Position numbers and translations under genes: made by a program
Notes under the pieces: generated by a model
The model's database searches: none
What the model saw: the letters and a program-made list of their open reading frames with translations, nothing else
What the model was told of the DNA's origin: nothing
Assembly (NCBI GenBank): GCA_021014945.1
Contig: MU266339.1
Coordinates: forward strand, 176,002-240,001
Length of the DNA stretch: 64,000 nt
Direction: 5' to 3'
DNA from: Leucogyrophana mollusca
Lineage: Eukaryota; Basidiomycota; Agaricomycetes; Boletales
Shown here: in pieces, positions 48,214 through 57,745 of the stretch
Position numbering within the stretch: position 1 is the first letter of the stretch
Layout: each line of letters opens with the position of its first letter

Positions 48214-48916
48214 GGACGAAGTAAACGCTCAAGATAGAAAATCAAGATGAGTCCCGGGCTTTGGGGGTTGGAGACAACTCAGAGGACCGTGAACTGGCTC
48301 AAAGCCATCGAGACGAGCGGCCTGGGAGACCGGAACATACCCGGGTTCCGGATGTATCGGCTACCCCGGACAGGCCCCTGAGCTTCAGAAAGTCCAAGAT
48401 CCCGCCATTCTGCCCTTTTGTCGGAAATCCCCGGTGCCGCTTGCCGACGCGGCTGCGTTTGAAGTCCGCTCGGCCCAGCGGGTTCCAGAAACGGAACCAA
48501 CCCCTAGCCACCACTAGTGGCACCACCATCTCCCTCACCGCCATTGAAAAACGTCCAGTGTTGTTGACGGATCTGCCGGCTTCTCCCTCCTCCATCGTTC
48601 CTCTACCCTCTTTGGTTAGCCCGTTACTCCTCCACAATGTCCCCATTTCCTTTGGACAGCCCTCCCTCTGCCTGCTGCCCGCCCGCTTGCCCACCAACGC
48701 GTCATTTCTCATCGGTGAGCTATATTCATACCCTGATGTCACATTGGCTAATAAACCTAAGCCATCCCACCATGTCGGCTTTACCTCCAAGATGCTTCCT
48801 CGATGTCTGTGACAATGGCCTACCGATTCGCATGGCGGGTGATTGCCAACCAAGCTGGCACGACCTTCCCGACGTGGTGGCATGATCGATTGCGAAAGCA
48901 TATCTAGATATCATAA
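48214..48916. other. Upstream region of IVD, overlapping uncertain ORFs
   Basis: Long open frames exist on both strands (plus 48261-48812, minus 48299-48901) but neither has recognisable content, and each is the mirror of the other. I treat them as chance frames in GC-rich sequence. Confidence 0.35.
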
Positions 48917-48962
48917 GGCGCTATAGCTAAGTGGTTACAGCGACAGATTAGAAATCTGTTCC
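48917..48962 (+). pseudogene. tRNA-Ser 5' half (truncated)
   Basis: 46 bases match the first 46 of the intact tRNA-Ser at 49203 except at positions 4 and 22 (44/46 identical), covering acceptor 5' strand, D arm and the anticodon arm with AGA, and stopping at the variable arm. Downstream sequence is unrelated, followed by a 13-A run (48984-48996). It has G at tRNA position 4, where the intact gene has A. Confidence 0.9.
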
Positions 48963-48983
48963 AATATAATACTACGCTTGTCC

Positions 48984-48996
48984 AAAAAAAAAAAAA
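48984..48996 (+). repeat. Oligo(A) run of 13
   Basis: Thirteen A residues, 21 bases after the tRNA-Ser 5' half. It may be a simple homopolymer or the tail of a retroposed fragment. Confidence 0.7.
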
Positions 48997-49109
48997 TGTT
49001 CACGTGATGACTTGATTGTTGATCCTCTTCCCACACACGACGCGTTCAGGCTACTATAAGGATTGGGGCCTACGACCTTTGTGGCTGCACCTGCTCACCT
49101 TCAAGTGTA

Positions 49110-49129
49110 GCTACACCTTCGGGTGTAGC
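49110..49129 (+). other. Perfect hairpin with UUCG tetraloop
   Basis: An 8-bp stem (GCTACACC with GGTGTAGC) closes a TTCG loop on a C-G pair, the cUUCGg type of very stable RNA hairpin. The overlapping GTGTAGCTACAC (49105-49116) is a 12-bp palindrome that would compete with it. The pair lies between the tRNA-Ser half and the intact tRNA-Ser. Confidence 0.7.
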
Positions 49130-49202
49130 GGCTGTTAGGCGTTGGACGCTCTGCGCTCCCGAGCAGGTCCCACTTGAGCGTTTTACGGTGGCTCTTAAAC
49201 AA

Positions 49203-49284
49203 GGCACTATAGCTAAGTGGTTAAAGCGACAGATTAGAAATCTGTTCCTCTCTGAGGGCGCAGGTTCAAATCCTGCTGGTGTCG
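49203..49284 (+). tRNA. tRNA-Ser(AGA)
   Basis: 82 bases fold into a class II tRNA: acceptor GGCACTA with TGGTGTC (two G-U pairs), anticodon stem ACAGA/TCTGT around loop TTAGAAA giving AGA, a long variable arm, and a T arm GCAGG/CCTGC with GGTTCAAATCC as B box. The A box region is TAGCTAAGTGG. Discriminator is G73 and the serine class is consistent with the long variable arm. AGA reads UCU/UCC/UCA codons after A34 modification. A pol III terminator follows at 49287-49291. No intron. Confidence 0.93.
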
Positions 49285-49286
49285 TC

Positions 49287-49291
49287 TTTTT
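49287..49291 (+). terminator. Pol III terminator (T5)
   Basis: Five T residues starting three bases after the tRNA-Ser discriminator, the usual RNA polymerase III stop. Confidence 0.8.
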
Positions 49292-49493
49292 GGCCTCTAC
49301 TCTCCCCCCAACCTCTTTTTTTTATATTTCTCTGTGAAAGATCGATAGCGGCTTGCAGTGCCGCGTCAATTTTGCCTCTCGTTTGCGCTTGTGTCCGCGA
49401 GGAGAGTCTTCAAGCTCTTCACCATTCCGTTTGCACTCGATGTGGTACGTGCATGCCTTGTCTACCATCTTTTGCTCATCAGTCTGGATTCAG

Positions 49494-49830
49494 GTGCCTT
49501 GTCATCGAGTGCCCTACCCAGGCGCTGTTTCTCGTCAACCAGGCCATTAGACGAAGGTGACCACATTTTGCAATATACCACCGCAAAAAAATCAAGATTA
49601 AATTGTTGGCAGACGATCAATCGGAAATGGCAAAACCATAGCCACGATCTGGATTGAGGTTGTTGCGCAAGTGCCTCATCATCGAGCGCCTTACCCAGGC
49701 GCTGTCGCGTGTCAACCAGGCCATCAGACAAAGGTAACTTAAGATGTCAATATGCCACCGCAAAAAAAGAGATTAAATTGTTAGCAGGCGATCGGCCGGA
49801 AATGGCAAAACCATTACCACGTGATACAGT
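49494..49830 (+). repeat. 177-bp tandem repeat, two copies, upstream of recombinase
   Basis: Copy A begins at 49494 and copy B at 49671. Shared blocks include GTGCC, ATCGAG, ACCCAGGCGCTG, TCAACCAGGCCAT, CCACCGCAAAAAAA, ATTAAATTGTT, GGAAATGGCAAAACCAT and CCACG. Copies differ by substitutions and small indels. The second copy ends about 120 bp before the recombinase start codon. Confidence 0.85.
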
Positions 49831-49951
49831 CGCGTCCTCGGTCGCGTCCTTTGGGGGGGCGGTCTTAACCTTTCTCCAAGTCCTGGACCACCATTGCGCG
49901 TGTTTCCTGACTCGTTTGTTTCCTCCGTATCCCCAGTCATCTTTGCATGTA

Positions 49952-52900
49952 ATGCCCCGGCCTTCAAGGCTCGACTTCCTTCGGAATTTGGAGGCCGATC
50001 ATATAGAAGTAGCCGAGAGAATCCGCAACGAATCAGCGGGCTTCGAGACGGTTTCCATCTCCACGCAGAAAAAAAGGGCCCAGATATGTTCTCAAATAGA
50101 GCGCTACGTCGCCGACTGCAGAGGCATTGTCCCTGGTTCGAGTGTGTGGACTCACCCGAATGCCGAGAGTGAGTTTCGATCCGTTGTATAGAAGCCATAA
50201 TGACTGACGAGATCGAACCAGATCTACTCCTAGACTTCTTAACCGTACTCGTGATCAACACTGCTCCCAGCCCAGCAAGGAAAGCGAAGGGGCACACACA
50301 CGTAGCTTGGAAAACACTGAAAACGTGGCATTTTACCATCGTTTGGGCTGTATGTGTTTGTTCTTTGCCCGAATTATACTGCGCTAACTAGTTATCCCTT
50401 CCAGATATCGGCGCTTGTGAGCAATGGGATCGAGATTCTTATGAACGGGGGATACGGGCGCGTATACCAGGTGAGTGTTCAATCCGCGTATAATATTCCG
50501 ATCGTTTGACATGGCCACTATTAGCATGTTGCATACCTGGTCGGACACTTCAAACTTCAACGCGTTGACGACCCCAAGACATTTTTTGGAGCACTGGAGA
50601 TGCGGATGATATCCGAAGAAGTATATGCGTCAATGGTCGACAAGGAGCTCGTAAGTATCAAATTTGATCAATGTTCACACCTCTGTCTGAGGACTCGCAT
50701 ATATGCGGTACAGGCACTTCAGATGGACTTGTGCTTTAAGCTAGCATATAATCACGGCGTCAGGCCGTCAGCCATGGGCGCTGCATACAAAGAATTCGAA
50801 GAAGGGGGGAAGTATCTGAAGCACAAGGTAGATTTTCCGTCCTGATCACGTCTCGTTTCCTAATGTTTCTATAGGACGTTACCATATGCCGTTTGCGTTA
50901 TGCGTCGTGGCTGGTTCAAATCGATTACGACCATCTGAAAGGTTATAATCAAGTCGAGGGCAAACGGTACGTGTCAAGCTGCTCACCTCAGACGGCTCAC
51001 CGTCTAAATATTGCCTGCAGCCTTGTCACCAACAGCCGACCTCTTGATCGATCAGAAAACGTGGCGTTTGAGATTGGGCCCATTATAATATGTTTATTCT
51101 TACTGCGAGGCGCCTTCTACCACAACGATATCGAGTCGCTGTTATCCGACGAGACATTCGAATTGAAGACGAGGCCCGAATTTGACGAATTGCCTTTGTT
51201 CCGAAAGGCGAAATCAGGAGGATACGGAGTACATCCATCGCTGCCAATGAGGGCCGGATCAATGGGGACATGTATGCGAAAAGTTTGTTCTATTTTGAAA
51301 CTTAGTACGATCTCTGTTCTGGCAGGGTGCTTGACGTCGTATTGATAACTGTTATGGATAGATGGAACACTGTATTCTTGGCGGCGTGACCTAGGAGATG
51401 AACTAGTTGACGTTGCGAACGAGGACGTTGCCCGTGATGCCTTGGCGCATTGTGCTCACTCGAAAACCTTGGTGAGCACCGTGAAAGAACTAAGATGGTT
51501 GGTATGTAAATATTAACTAGTGTTGGTAGCGTACCAACTACTCTCGTGGGGCCGGCAACCTCGACTTCCAAGGGGCGCGAAACGGAGAGCAAATGATCAA
51601 CCGAAATGAGTTAAACTTCATGAATGTGCCTGCCCTGGCTCTGGGTGTTGGTCTTCCTGGAACCAGTGTGAATGCTATCGAAGCCTTCAAGAAGCCGCTC
51701 TCAAATGTACAACTGAAACGTACTGCAGAGTCACAAGCACCCGAGGAACGTGCACTGAAAACTGCTCGAATGGGCTTGTCAAATGATGAGCTCAGACGCA
51801 CCCCAGAGTACCTGGCTGAGCTCGCTAAACGACCAGAGCTGATCGCTGCTCAAAACCACCTGGAGTTGCTCAAAGCACAGCTGGAGACTGCACTGGGAAA
51901 TATTGCGCAGGGAGGGAGGAAGGACAGTCTCAAAAAACGCGCAGATGAGCACGCAGAGTCAGAGCTTTGGAATGAAAGACTTGCCGAATACAAGCGGGAA
52001 CAGTTTTTATGGACGGGAAGAATGGGGAAGCTGAGGCAGAAGGTTCGGGTTATGTACAACTTTCCGAACCCAAACGTGGCATCCAAAAAAGCTGCCAGCT
52101 CCAAGAACAAGGCCTCCTCGTCCACGATTTCCACCTCATCTGCAGTTTCCTCGTCGTCCTCAGCATCCACAGACATATCTTCCTTGTCCACCATTGCATC
52201 TTCGGCATCATCACACGCTATCACTAGTCAGACGTCAGAAGAACGTTATAAGAAGCTCAAAGACCTTCAGGGCCCTTCACGACTATTAGAGGCTGCCGCC
52301 ACTTGTAAGTCATATTTTAATCATGTCGTCTGGGTCATGCAAAATGATAATCCAATCACAAGATCTGTCCGAGGATGATGATGGTGTGCTCGAATCCCAA
52401 GGAAATAGAGAGCTATTACTGGGGGACTTCTTCGAGGAGGCAGAAATGGAGCAACTGCCAGAGAGCAAACTCACGGAAAAAGAACAGCAATATGTGAAAG
52501 AGCTCGGGGTGGAGGATATCGATGCTGGTTTAATGAGGGCAGCTTTCACCAGGTAAGGCATCAGCATTTTTCTTCGGACAGACATGACATTGATTGGTTT
52601 ATCGAGAATGTTGATGGGGCTGGACACTACAATTCGGAGTCGGTGTGAGCACTGTGCGAAGGACAAGACAGTACCAGCAGAAATGGTCGACAGAGAGTAC
52701 ACACCAGCCTTAATGGGGCGTCATTGGTACGTTAGCAACAAGGGATGCATCAATAAATGCATCATAATCTTATTTTCCAGTGCCTCGTATCATAAGTTTG
52801 GCGCGCAAATGCTTCGATACTACGAGAATGGTGATCCTCACACTCCGAACACACAGCATACCTGCTTGTTGTGTCGAGAAAAGGGAACGATAACACATGC

Positions 52901-53074
52901 GTATGTATTTAATTCTTCGGCATTTGTAAACGCTCTGAATTCTTCATTAGGATGAAGAGAGAAAACGGTAGGATTAGCACTTCCTTCTATCGTCATGTCA
53001 GACAATTCCATGGCGACGACAAGAGGGTGCAGGCATGGCTGGTAAATGAACGAGCGTTTATGAAGATTGTATAA
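49952..53074 (+). CDS. Tyrosine recombinase (Crypton/captain-like), intact or nearly so
   Basis: Exons 49952-50141, 50192-50349, 50405-50470, 50525-50650, 50714-50827, 50875-50966 and from 51021 join in frame; later exons about 51360-51471, 51530-52304, 52363-52552 and others. Recombinase-like motifs in order: GVRPSAMGA (box I Arg) with YLKHKDVTICRL; FEIGPIIICLFLLRGAFYHN; ELPLFRKAKSGGYGV; YSWRRDLGDELV (YxxR in place of HxxR); ALAHCAHSKTL (His); NYSRGAG (Tyr nucleophile, codon 51539-51541). A Ser/Lys-rich linker follows (SSKNKASSSTISTSSAVS), then CEHCAKD and CLLC..FYRHVRQFH, a zinc-finger-like end. The splice between 51270 and 51360 and that near 52552-52625 are not resolved, so full intactness is unproven. 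Such enzymes move Crypton and Starship elements. An alternative is two separate unknown genes. Confidence 0.6.
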
Positions 53075-53425
53075 CCATTAAGCTAAGCGTCAACAGAATC
53101 AACAGAGCGTCAACATCCCAACTATCATAGTACCTTCATCACGCAGATTTACGCCATCGAAAGCTTTTTACACCACACATATCAACGAAGATGTCTCATT
53201 TGCCCCCAACAATGGCACCATGGAAGAGCTCGAAGTTGGTGACATCTCTGTGCACCCGAGTGGAAGGAATGCGCGGCATCGAAGAATCCGCCTTGCTCTG
53301 GAATGATTGCTCGTCCAAGAATCGATTCGATCATGTTGTATAGAACCTGTACTGTTTTCGACTTTGTCTGCTTCTGGATGGTTTTAATAGAATAATATTT
53401 CAGTTATCCCTTGTGACGTGCGTGA
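53075..53425. other. Intergenic between recombinase and AT-hook gene
   Basis: 351 bp without a supported ORF or repeat. Confidence 0.4.
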
Positions 53426-54699
53426 ATGGTCAATCCTCCCCGGAAATTCGATTTTTGTGTCCCTACGAAGGCCCAGCTCGTTGCCATTGCCAGTGGACTG
53501 CAGCCCACTTCGTATATCAATTCTCAAGGGATGTCCAGCGCAGCCAGGGGCCTCGGCAGCCGGGGCTTGGGAGCAGGTTTGAATTTTGTAGAGGACGAGA
53601 TTCCATTGGTGAGTGAGAAGGAAAGCTGGGCTCGACGCTACCTAATTATATCATAGATGGCCACCGATGCACCAGTGGAAGATGACCTGGATATTGTTAT
53701 CGTGCGTAATATTTTACCCGACACATGCATTCTGACAACCCGTTTAGACTGGGGGGCCAGAGCCAGTGCCAGCGCCCACGGTGACCAAGGCTAAGAGGAA
53801 GAGGGGGGAAGACAAGGGGAAAAAAAGCGCCAGCGCAGGTCTCACGCTTGACACAGTCTCACCTGACGACGCCAATGACAGTAATTATGTGCCAGTAAGT
53901 CCCTCTTTGAACGTGTAGCATACTTGCACTGACTCGAAACTGGCCCCACCAAGGAAAAACCCAAGGCCAAGCGAGGGCGACCGAAGAAAGTACGGCCACC
54001 ATCTGACGACGGCTCGGAGGACGACAACGACGACGACACAGCGCCGGTAACAATACTATTCGTACATCAGAGGACACGAGATACTGATATTAGGACTTAG
54101 GCTAAAAAGAAAACCAGGAGCAATATGGCTGCCCAAGTACGTTGCATTTAAATAGTCTGCGTGCCTTTCACTGACAGATTGGTTGAGAAATTTGATTTGG
54201 AGGTTCGTGATATTGACACTGTGATCTCGTATCCTCTACTTACTTCGGCCTACAGACCGCCATGAAGATGGAGGCACTTCGGCTCCAACTTGAAATGGTC
54301 AATATCAAGCTGCGCAAATCTGCTCTCCAGGAAATCGACCTCAAAGCCCGCCTTTTGGTGTACGAGAGCGAGAGACGGTTCTATGACGCCTCAACGGTCA
54401 AGTTGGATCAAGAGGCAACCTACATTAACTTGAAATCTTATTGCAGGGCGAAGGAGATGGCTGCTGCTGGCAAGCTCGACAAAAACGCGTTCCACCTCCC
54501 TTCTCTTGATTCCGTCGCAAGCTCTGACCAATTCCCGTCGATCCCTCCGATTACCCAAGGAATGCGGATGACCTACGTGACCGAAGATATCACCGGGGCT
54601 TCTGGCCAATGGTCCAAGCCAAGTGGGCGTCTCACCGTCGGCCAAACTCTTGACGAGGAGCCTGTTGTGTGGAACAGCGGTGAGGTGGAGTCTTCCTAG
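53426..54699 (+). CDS. AT-hook/acidic protein of unknown function
   Basis: Exons begin with MVNPPRKFDFCVPTKAQLVA (53426), then MATDAPVEDDLDIVI, TKAKRKRGEDKGKKSASAG, EKPKAKRGRPKKVRPPSDDG (AT-hook core RGRPKK), an acidic run DDNDDDTAP, then AKKKTRSNMAAQ, and a final helix-rich exon starting TAMKMEALRLQLEMVNIKLR and ending WNSGEVESS. Introns of about 50-70 nt separate them with GT..AG ends. The AT-hook predicts minor-groove DNA binding in the nucleus; a final coiled coil suggests dimerisation. I do not recognise the family. It lies 350 bp downstream of the recombinase in the same orientation, so it may be cargo or an accessory of the same element. Confidence 0.6.
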
Positions 54700-54933
54700 T
54701 TGTGGTTCACGGTGTTCTGCATCGTCTCATGATTGACATCGCTACCGAATTTTATACATCCGTCCCGCTCTGCTACTATATTGAGACTCCCTCTGCCTTG
54801 GTATTTGCACTGGTCCTGTACATATCACCTTCGTGCACGATTTTAATCCCAACCTCCCACACGCGAGGACGCGCGACATACGTTGCTGGGTGACTTGAAA
54901 GATTAGTAAAGGATTTGCGGTGCTAGCGCAACG

Positions 54934-55121
54934 ACGCACCTAGCCTCGCAGACCCTCGAGCCAATGACGCTACTGGTGGAGGACGCAAAAGGCGGGTGAA
55001 TGAAGAGCAATGGTTAGGATACTCCTACAGAGGGCAAAGCAGGGACGCACCTATCCCAGGCTTCGCAGACTCTTGAGCTCGCGGCGCTGCTCGTAGAGGC
55101 CGCAAAGGGCGGCGTAATGCT
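54934..55121 (+). repeat. Diverged tandem duplication, period about 111 bp
   Basis: Two units begin ACGCACCTA (54934 and 55045) and share CGCAGA..CT..GAG, GG..GA.GC and AAAGGCG. In the second unit one frame reads ASQTLELAALLVEAAKGG, so the duplicated piece may be a relic exon. Confidence 0.6.
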
Positions 55122-55498
55122 GTGTGCTAATAAGGAGCGGTTGCAGCTCCGTGAGTGCGTTAGGGGCAGGAGGAAAGAGGGGACCATGCTTAGCAAGCAC
55201 GGTGTCGATGATCTGTGTGCCCCATTAACACGCACGCACAGAGAGAGAAAAGGACGACTAACGGGACCACACTCGCGGCGGTCGTTGGAATTGAGGTGGG
55301 ATGTGTAGTTCCTGACTAAGTTTTGCGTGACTGTGTGTTAGCATCCACGCATGCACAGAGCGGGGGCGGTGAATGTCAGTAGGAGTGGGGCAGGAGGGGA
55401 AGGGGGACGGGACTCACTGATGTGATGTTCGTGGGGCACGTGCTCCTGTGCACCCGCCCACGGGTCTGCGTCGGGATACCAAGGCGGGAAAAGGAGAG

Positions 55499-55580
55499 GA
55501 GGAACGTGGGGTGCGGTATCGTCGAGGCGGGCGTGTGCGAACAGCGCAAAGGCGATGCGCCGAGGTAAGCGTACTTCCTC
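55499..55580 (+). repeat. GC-rich repeat R, partial copy 0
   Basis: Shares with the later copies GAGGCGGGCGTGTGCG, ACAGCGCAAAGG and ATGCGCCGA. It sits in a minus open frame (VRLPRRIAFALFAHARLDD). Confidence 0.6.
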
Positions 55581-55922
55581 GCTCACCGGTGTCGTGGATT
55601 CAACGCTTCCGCAAGTCGTCGCCTATGTGCGACCCGAGTTGAAGTTGGTACCGTTTTGTGTGATTTTCGACCATGCCTCCCTTCTGATTGCCACGCCGGA
55701 AACCAGAGAATGAGCTTGGCAGTGTGGGACGTTAGAAAGAGGATACGAGTCAGTTCCGTGGGCAGCTATAGTAGGCAAAGTAGCACTGTCGGAGGCTACA
55801 CGCGCGGTATGATGTGATGTTCGGGGTACAGAGGTGCACGTGGAGGGCGGCGGTCGACGGGGCGGGCGTGTGCGGGCAGCGCAAAGGTATGCGCTGAAGA
55901 AGGGTTTCGCTGACCAAGCAGT

Positions 55923-55983
55923 AGGAATCGAACCTCTTCGGTCATAGGAATCGAACCCCTTCGGTCACAGGAATCGAACCCCC
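55923..55983 (-). repeat. 23-bp tandem repeat of tRNA B-box motif
   Basis: AGGAATCGAACC recurs at 55923, 55946 and 55969, spaced by CTCTTCGGTCAT-type filler. On the minus strand each unit reads GGTTCGATTCC, the pol III B-box/T-loop consensus. Confidence 0.85.
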
Positions 55984-56028
55984 CCGCTGACAGTGCCCAC
56001 CGCCGGATTCGAACACACGACATCTTAG

Positions 56029-56060
56029 GAGGGCGCAGGTTCGAATCCTGCTGGCGTCGT
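56029..56060 (+). pseudogene. tRNA-Ser 3' half, att-like direct repeat (copy 1)
   Basis: 32 bases from GAGGGCGCAGGTTC to GGCGTCGT match the 3' end of the intact tRNA-Ser (49254-49285) at 30 of 32 positions. The T arm GCAGG/CCTGC is intact. It has C at tRNA position 69, where the intact gene has T. It is 6,775 bp from the intact copy in the same orientation. Confidence 0.9.
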
Positions 56061-56108
56061 TGTTTTTGTACTTTTTCTCTATGTATTTTGTGGGAGATGA
56101 CTGCCCCC

Positions 56109-57434
56109 ATCTTTACATGTGATGGCCCGGTCTTCAAGGTTAGACTTTCCCCCGAATTTTGGGGCCGATCATATAGAAGTAGCCAAGGGACTCTGCAATG
56201 AATCAGCAGGCTTCAAGACGGTTTCCATATCCACACAGAAAAAAGGACCCAGATATAGACTCGAATGGGGAACTCCGTTGCTGACTGAAGAGGTGTTGTC
56301 CCTGGTTCCAGCGTGTGGACTCACCCGAATGTCGAGAGTGGGTTTCGATCCGTTGTATAGAAGCAATAACGACTAATGATATCGGACCAGATCTACTCCT
56401 AGACTTCTTAGCTGTGCTTGTGATCAACACTGGTCCCGGCCCAGCAAGGAGAGCAAAGGGGCACACACATGTAGCCTGGAAAACACTGAAAATGTGGCAT
56501 TTTACCATCGTTTGGGCTGTATTCGTTCATTCCTTGCCCGAATTACACTGCGCTAACTAGTGAGCAATGGCATTGAGATTCTTATGAATGGGGGACACGG
56601 GCACATAAATCTGCGTACAATAGTCCGGTCGTTTGGCATGGCTATTACTAGCATGTCGCATACCTGGTCGAACACTTCAAACTTCAGCGCGTTGACGACC
56701 CCAAAACGTTTTTTGGAGCACTGGAGATGCGGATGATATCCGAAGAGGTGTATGCATCGATGGTTGACAAGGAGCTCGTAAGTATCAAATCTGATCGACG
56801 TCTACACCTCCGTCTGAGGACTCGTATATATGCGGTACAGGCACTTCAGATGGATTTGTGCTTTAAGCTAGCATATAATCACGGCGTCAGGCCGTCAGCC
56901 ATGGGCGCTGCATACAAAGAATTCGAAGAAGGGGGAAATACCAGAAACACAAGGCAAGATTTTCCGTCCTGATTGTGTCTCGTTTTCTGATGTTTCTATA
57001 GGATGTTACCATGTGCCGTTTGCGTTATGCGTCGTGGCTGGTTCAAATCGATTATGACCATCTGAAAGGTTATAATCAGGTGGAGAGCAAACGGTGCGTG
57101 TCAAGCCGCTCACCTCAGACGGCTCACTGTCTAAATATCACCTGCAGCCTTGTTACCAACAGCCGACCTCTTGATCGATCAGAAAACGTGGCATTGGAGA
57201 TTGGGCCCATTATAATATGCTTGTTCTTACTGCGAGGCGCCTTCTACCACAACGATATCGAGTCGCTGTTATCCGATGGGACGTTCGAACTGAAGACGAG
57301 GCCCGAATTTGACGAATTGCCTTTGTTCCGAAAGGCGAAATCAGGAGGATACGGAGTACATCCATCGCTGCCAATGAGGGCCGGGTCAATGGGGACCTGT
57401 ATGCGAAAAATTTGTTCTATTTTGAAACTTAGTA
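56109..57434 (+). pseudogene. Broken second copy of the recombinase N-terminal half
   Basis: Aligns with 49937-51311 at high identity (long perfect stretches such as AAACGTGGCATT and the GGCGCCTTCTACCACAACGA block). Lesions: a 6-A run where the first copy has 7 (56240s), causing a frameshift; loss of about 26 bases near 56559 that removes a splice acceptor and the start of exon 3; and loss of bases at the exon 3 donor near 56600. It ends before the catalytic YxxR/His/Tyr boxes. It is flanked by repeat R copies 1 and 2. Confidence 0.88.
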
Positions 57435-57456
57435 CGAGCTCTTGTCTGCGTCGGGG

Positions 57457-57648
57457 TGACAGAGGTGGAGAGGAGGACACGTGGGGGGCGGCGTCGACGG
57501 GACGGGCATGTGCGGGCAGCGCAAAGGTATGCGCCGAAGAAGGGTTTCGGTGACTTTAAGTAGCAGGAATCGAACATCCCCGCGCTCACCGCCGGGCCCG
57601 AACGCACGACATCTTAAGGGAGCGCAGGTTCGAATCCAGCTGGCGTCT
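57457..57648 (+). repeat. GC-rich repeat R, copy 2, with diverged tRNA-Ser 3' half
   Basis: Repeats the order of copy 1 with one T-arm-like unit. The terminal tRNA-Ser 3' half (57618-57648) has a T-arm mismatch (CCAGC in place of CCTGC) and ends GGCGTCTA. Confidence 0.8.
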
Positions 57649-57745
57649 ATTTTGTGCATACCTCGAAAGTTGTGTAGGGGCTTTGGATGTTTTTTCAGAT
57701 TCACAGGCGCTGGGTATAACGTTCATTGGGTGTCTATTAGATGGG

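Larger units (their letters stand above)
55827..56060 (+). repeat. GC-rich repeat R, copy 1, ending in tRNA-Ser 3' half
   Basis: Contains GTGGAGGGCGGCG, TCGACGGG, GCGGGCAGCGCAAAGGTATG, GAAGAAGGGTTTCG, then three 23-bp T-arm-like units and a tRNA-Ser 3' half. The same order recurs at 57457-57648. Confidence 0.85.

Noticed and set aside
48261..48901. 183- and 200-codon frames on both strands upstream of IVD
   Set aside because: They mirror each other, lack recognisable motifs and have no clear introns or starts.
48917..48996. SINE made of tRNA-Ser half plus A13 tail
   Set aside because: No second such unit is seen in the window and there is no conserved body between tRNA half and A run; kept only as an alternative for the split tRNA.
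50142..50191. Shorter intron 50169-50191 in the recombinase
   Set aside because: 23 nt is too short for a spliceosomal intron; the donor at 50142 gives a 50-nt intron and keeps the frame.
52363..53074. Separate BED-finger gene after the recombinase
   Set aside because: The frame from 51530 continues in phase through 52304 and 52363, so I prefer one recombinase gene with a zinc-finger-like tail, with unresolved splice near 52552.
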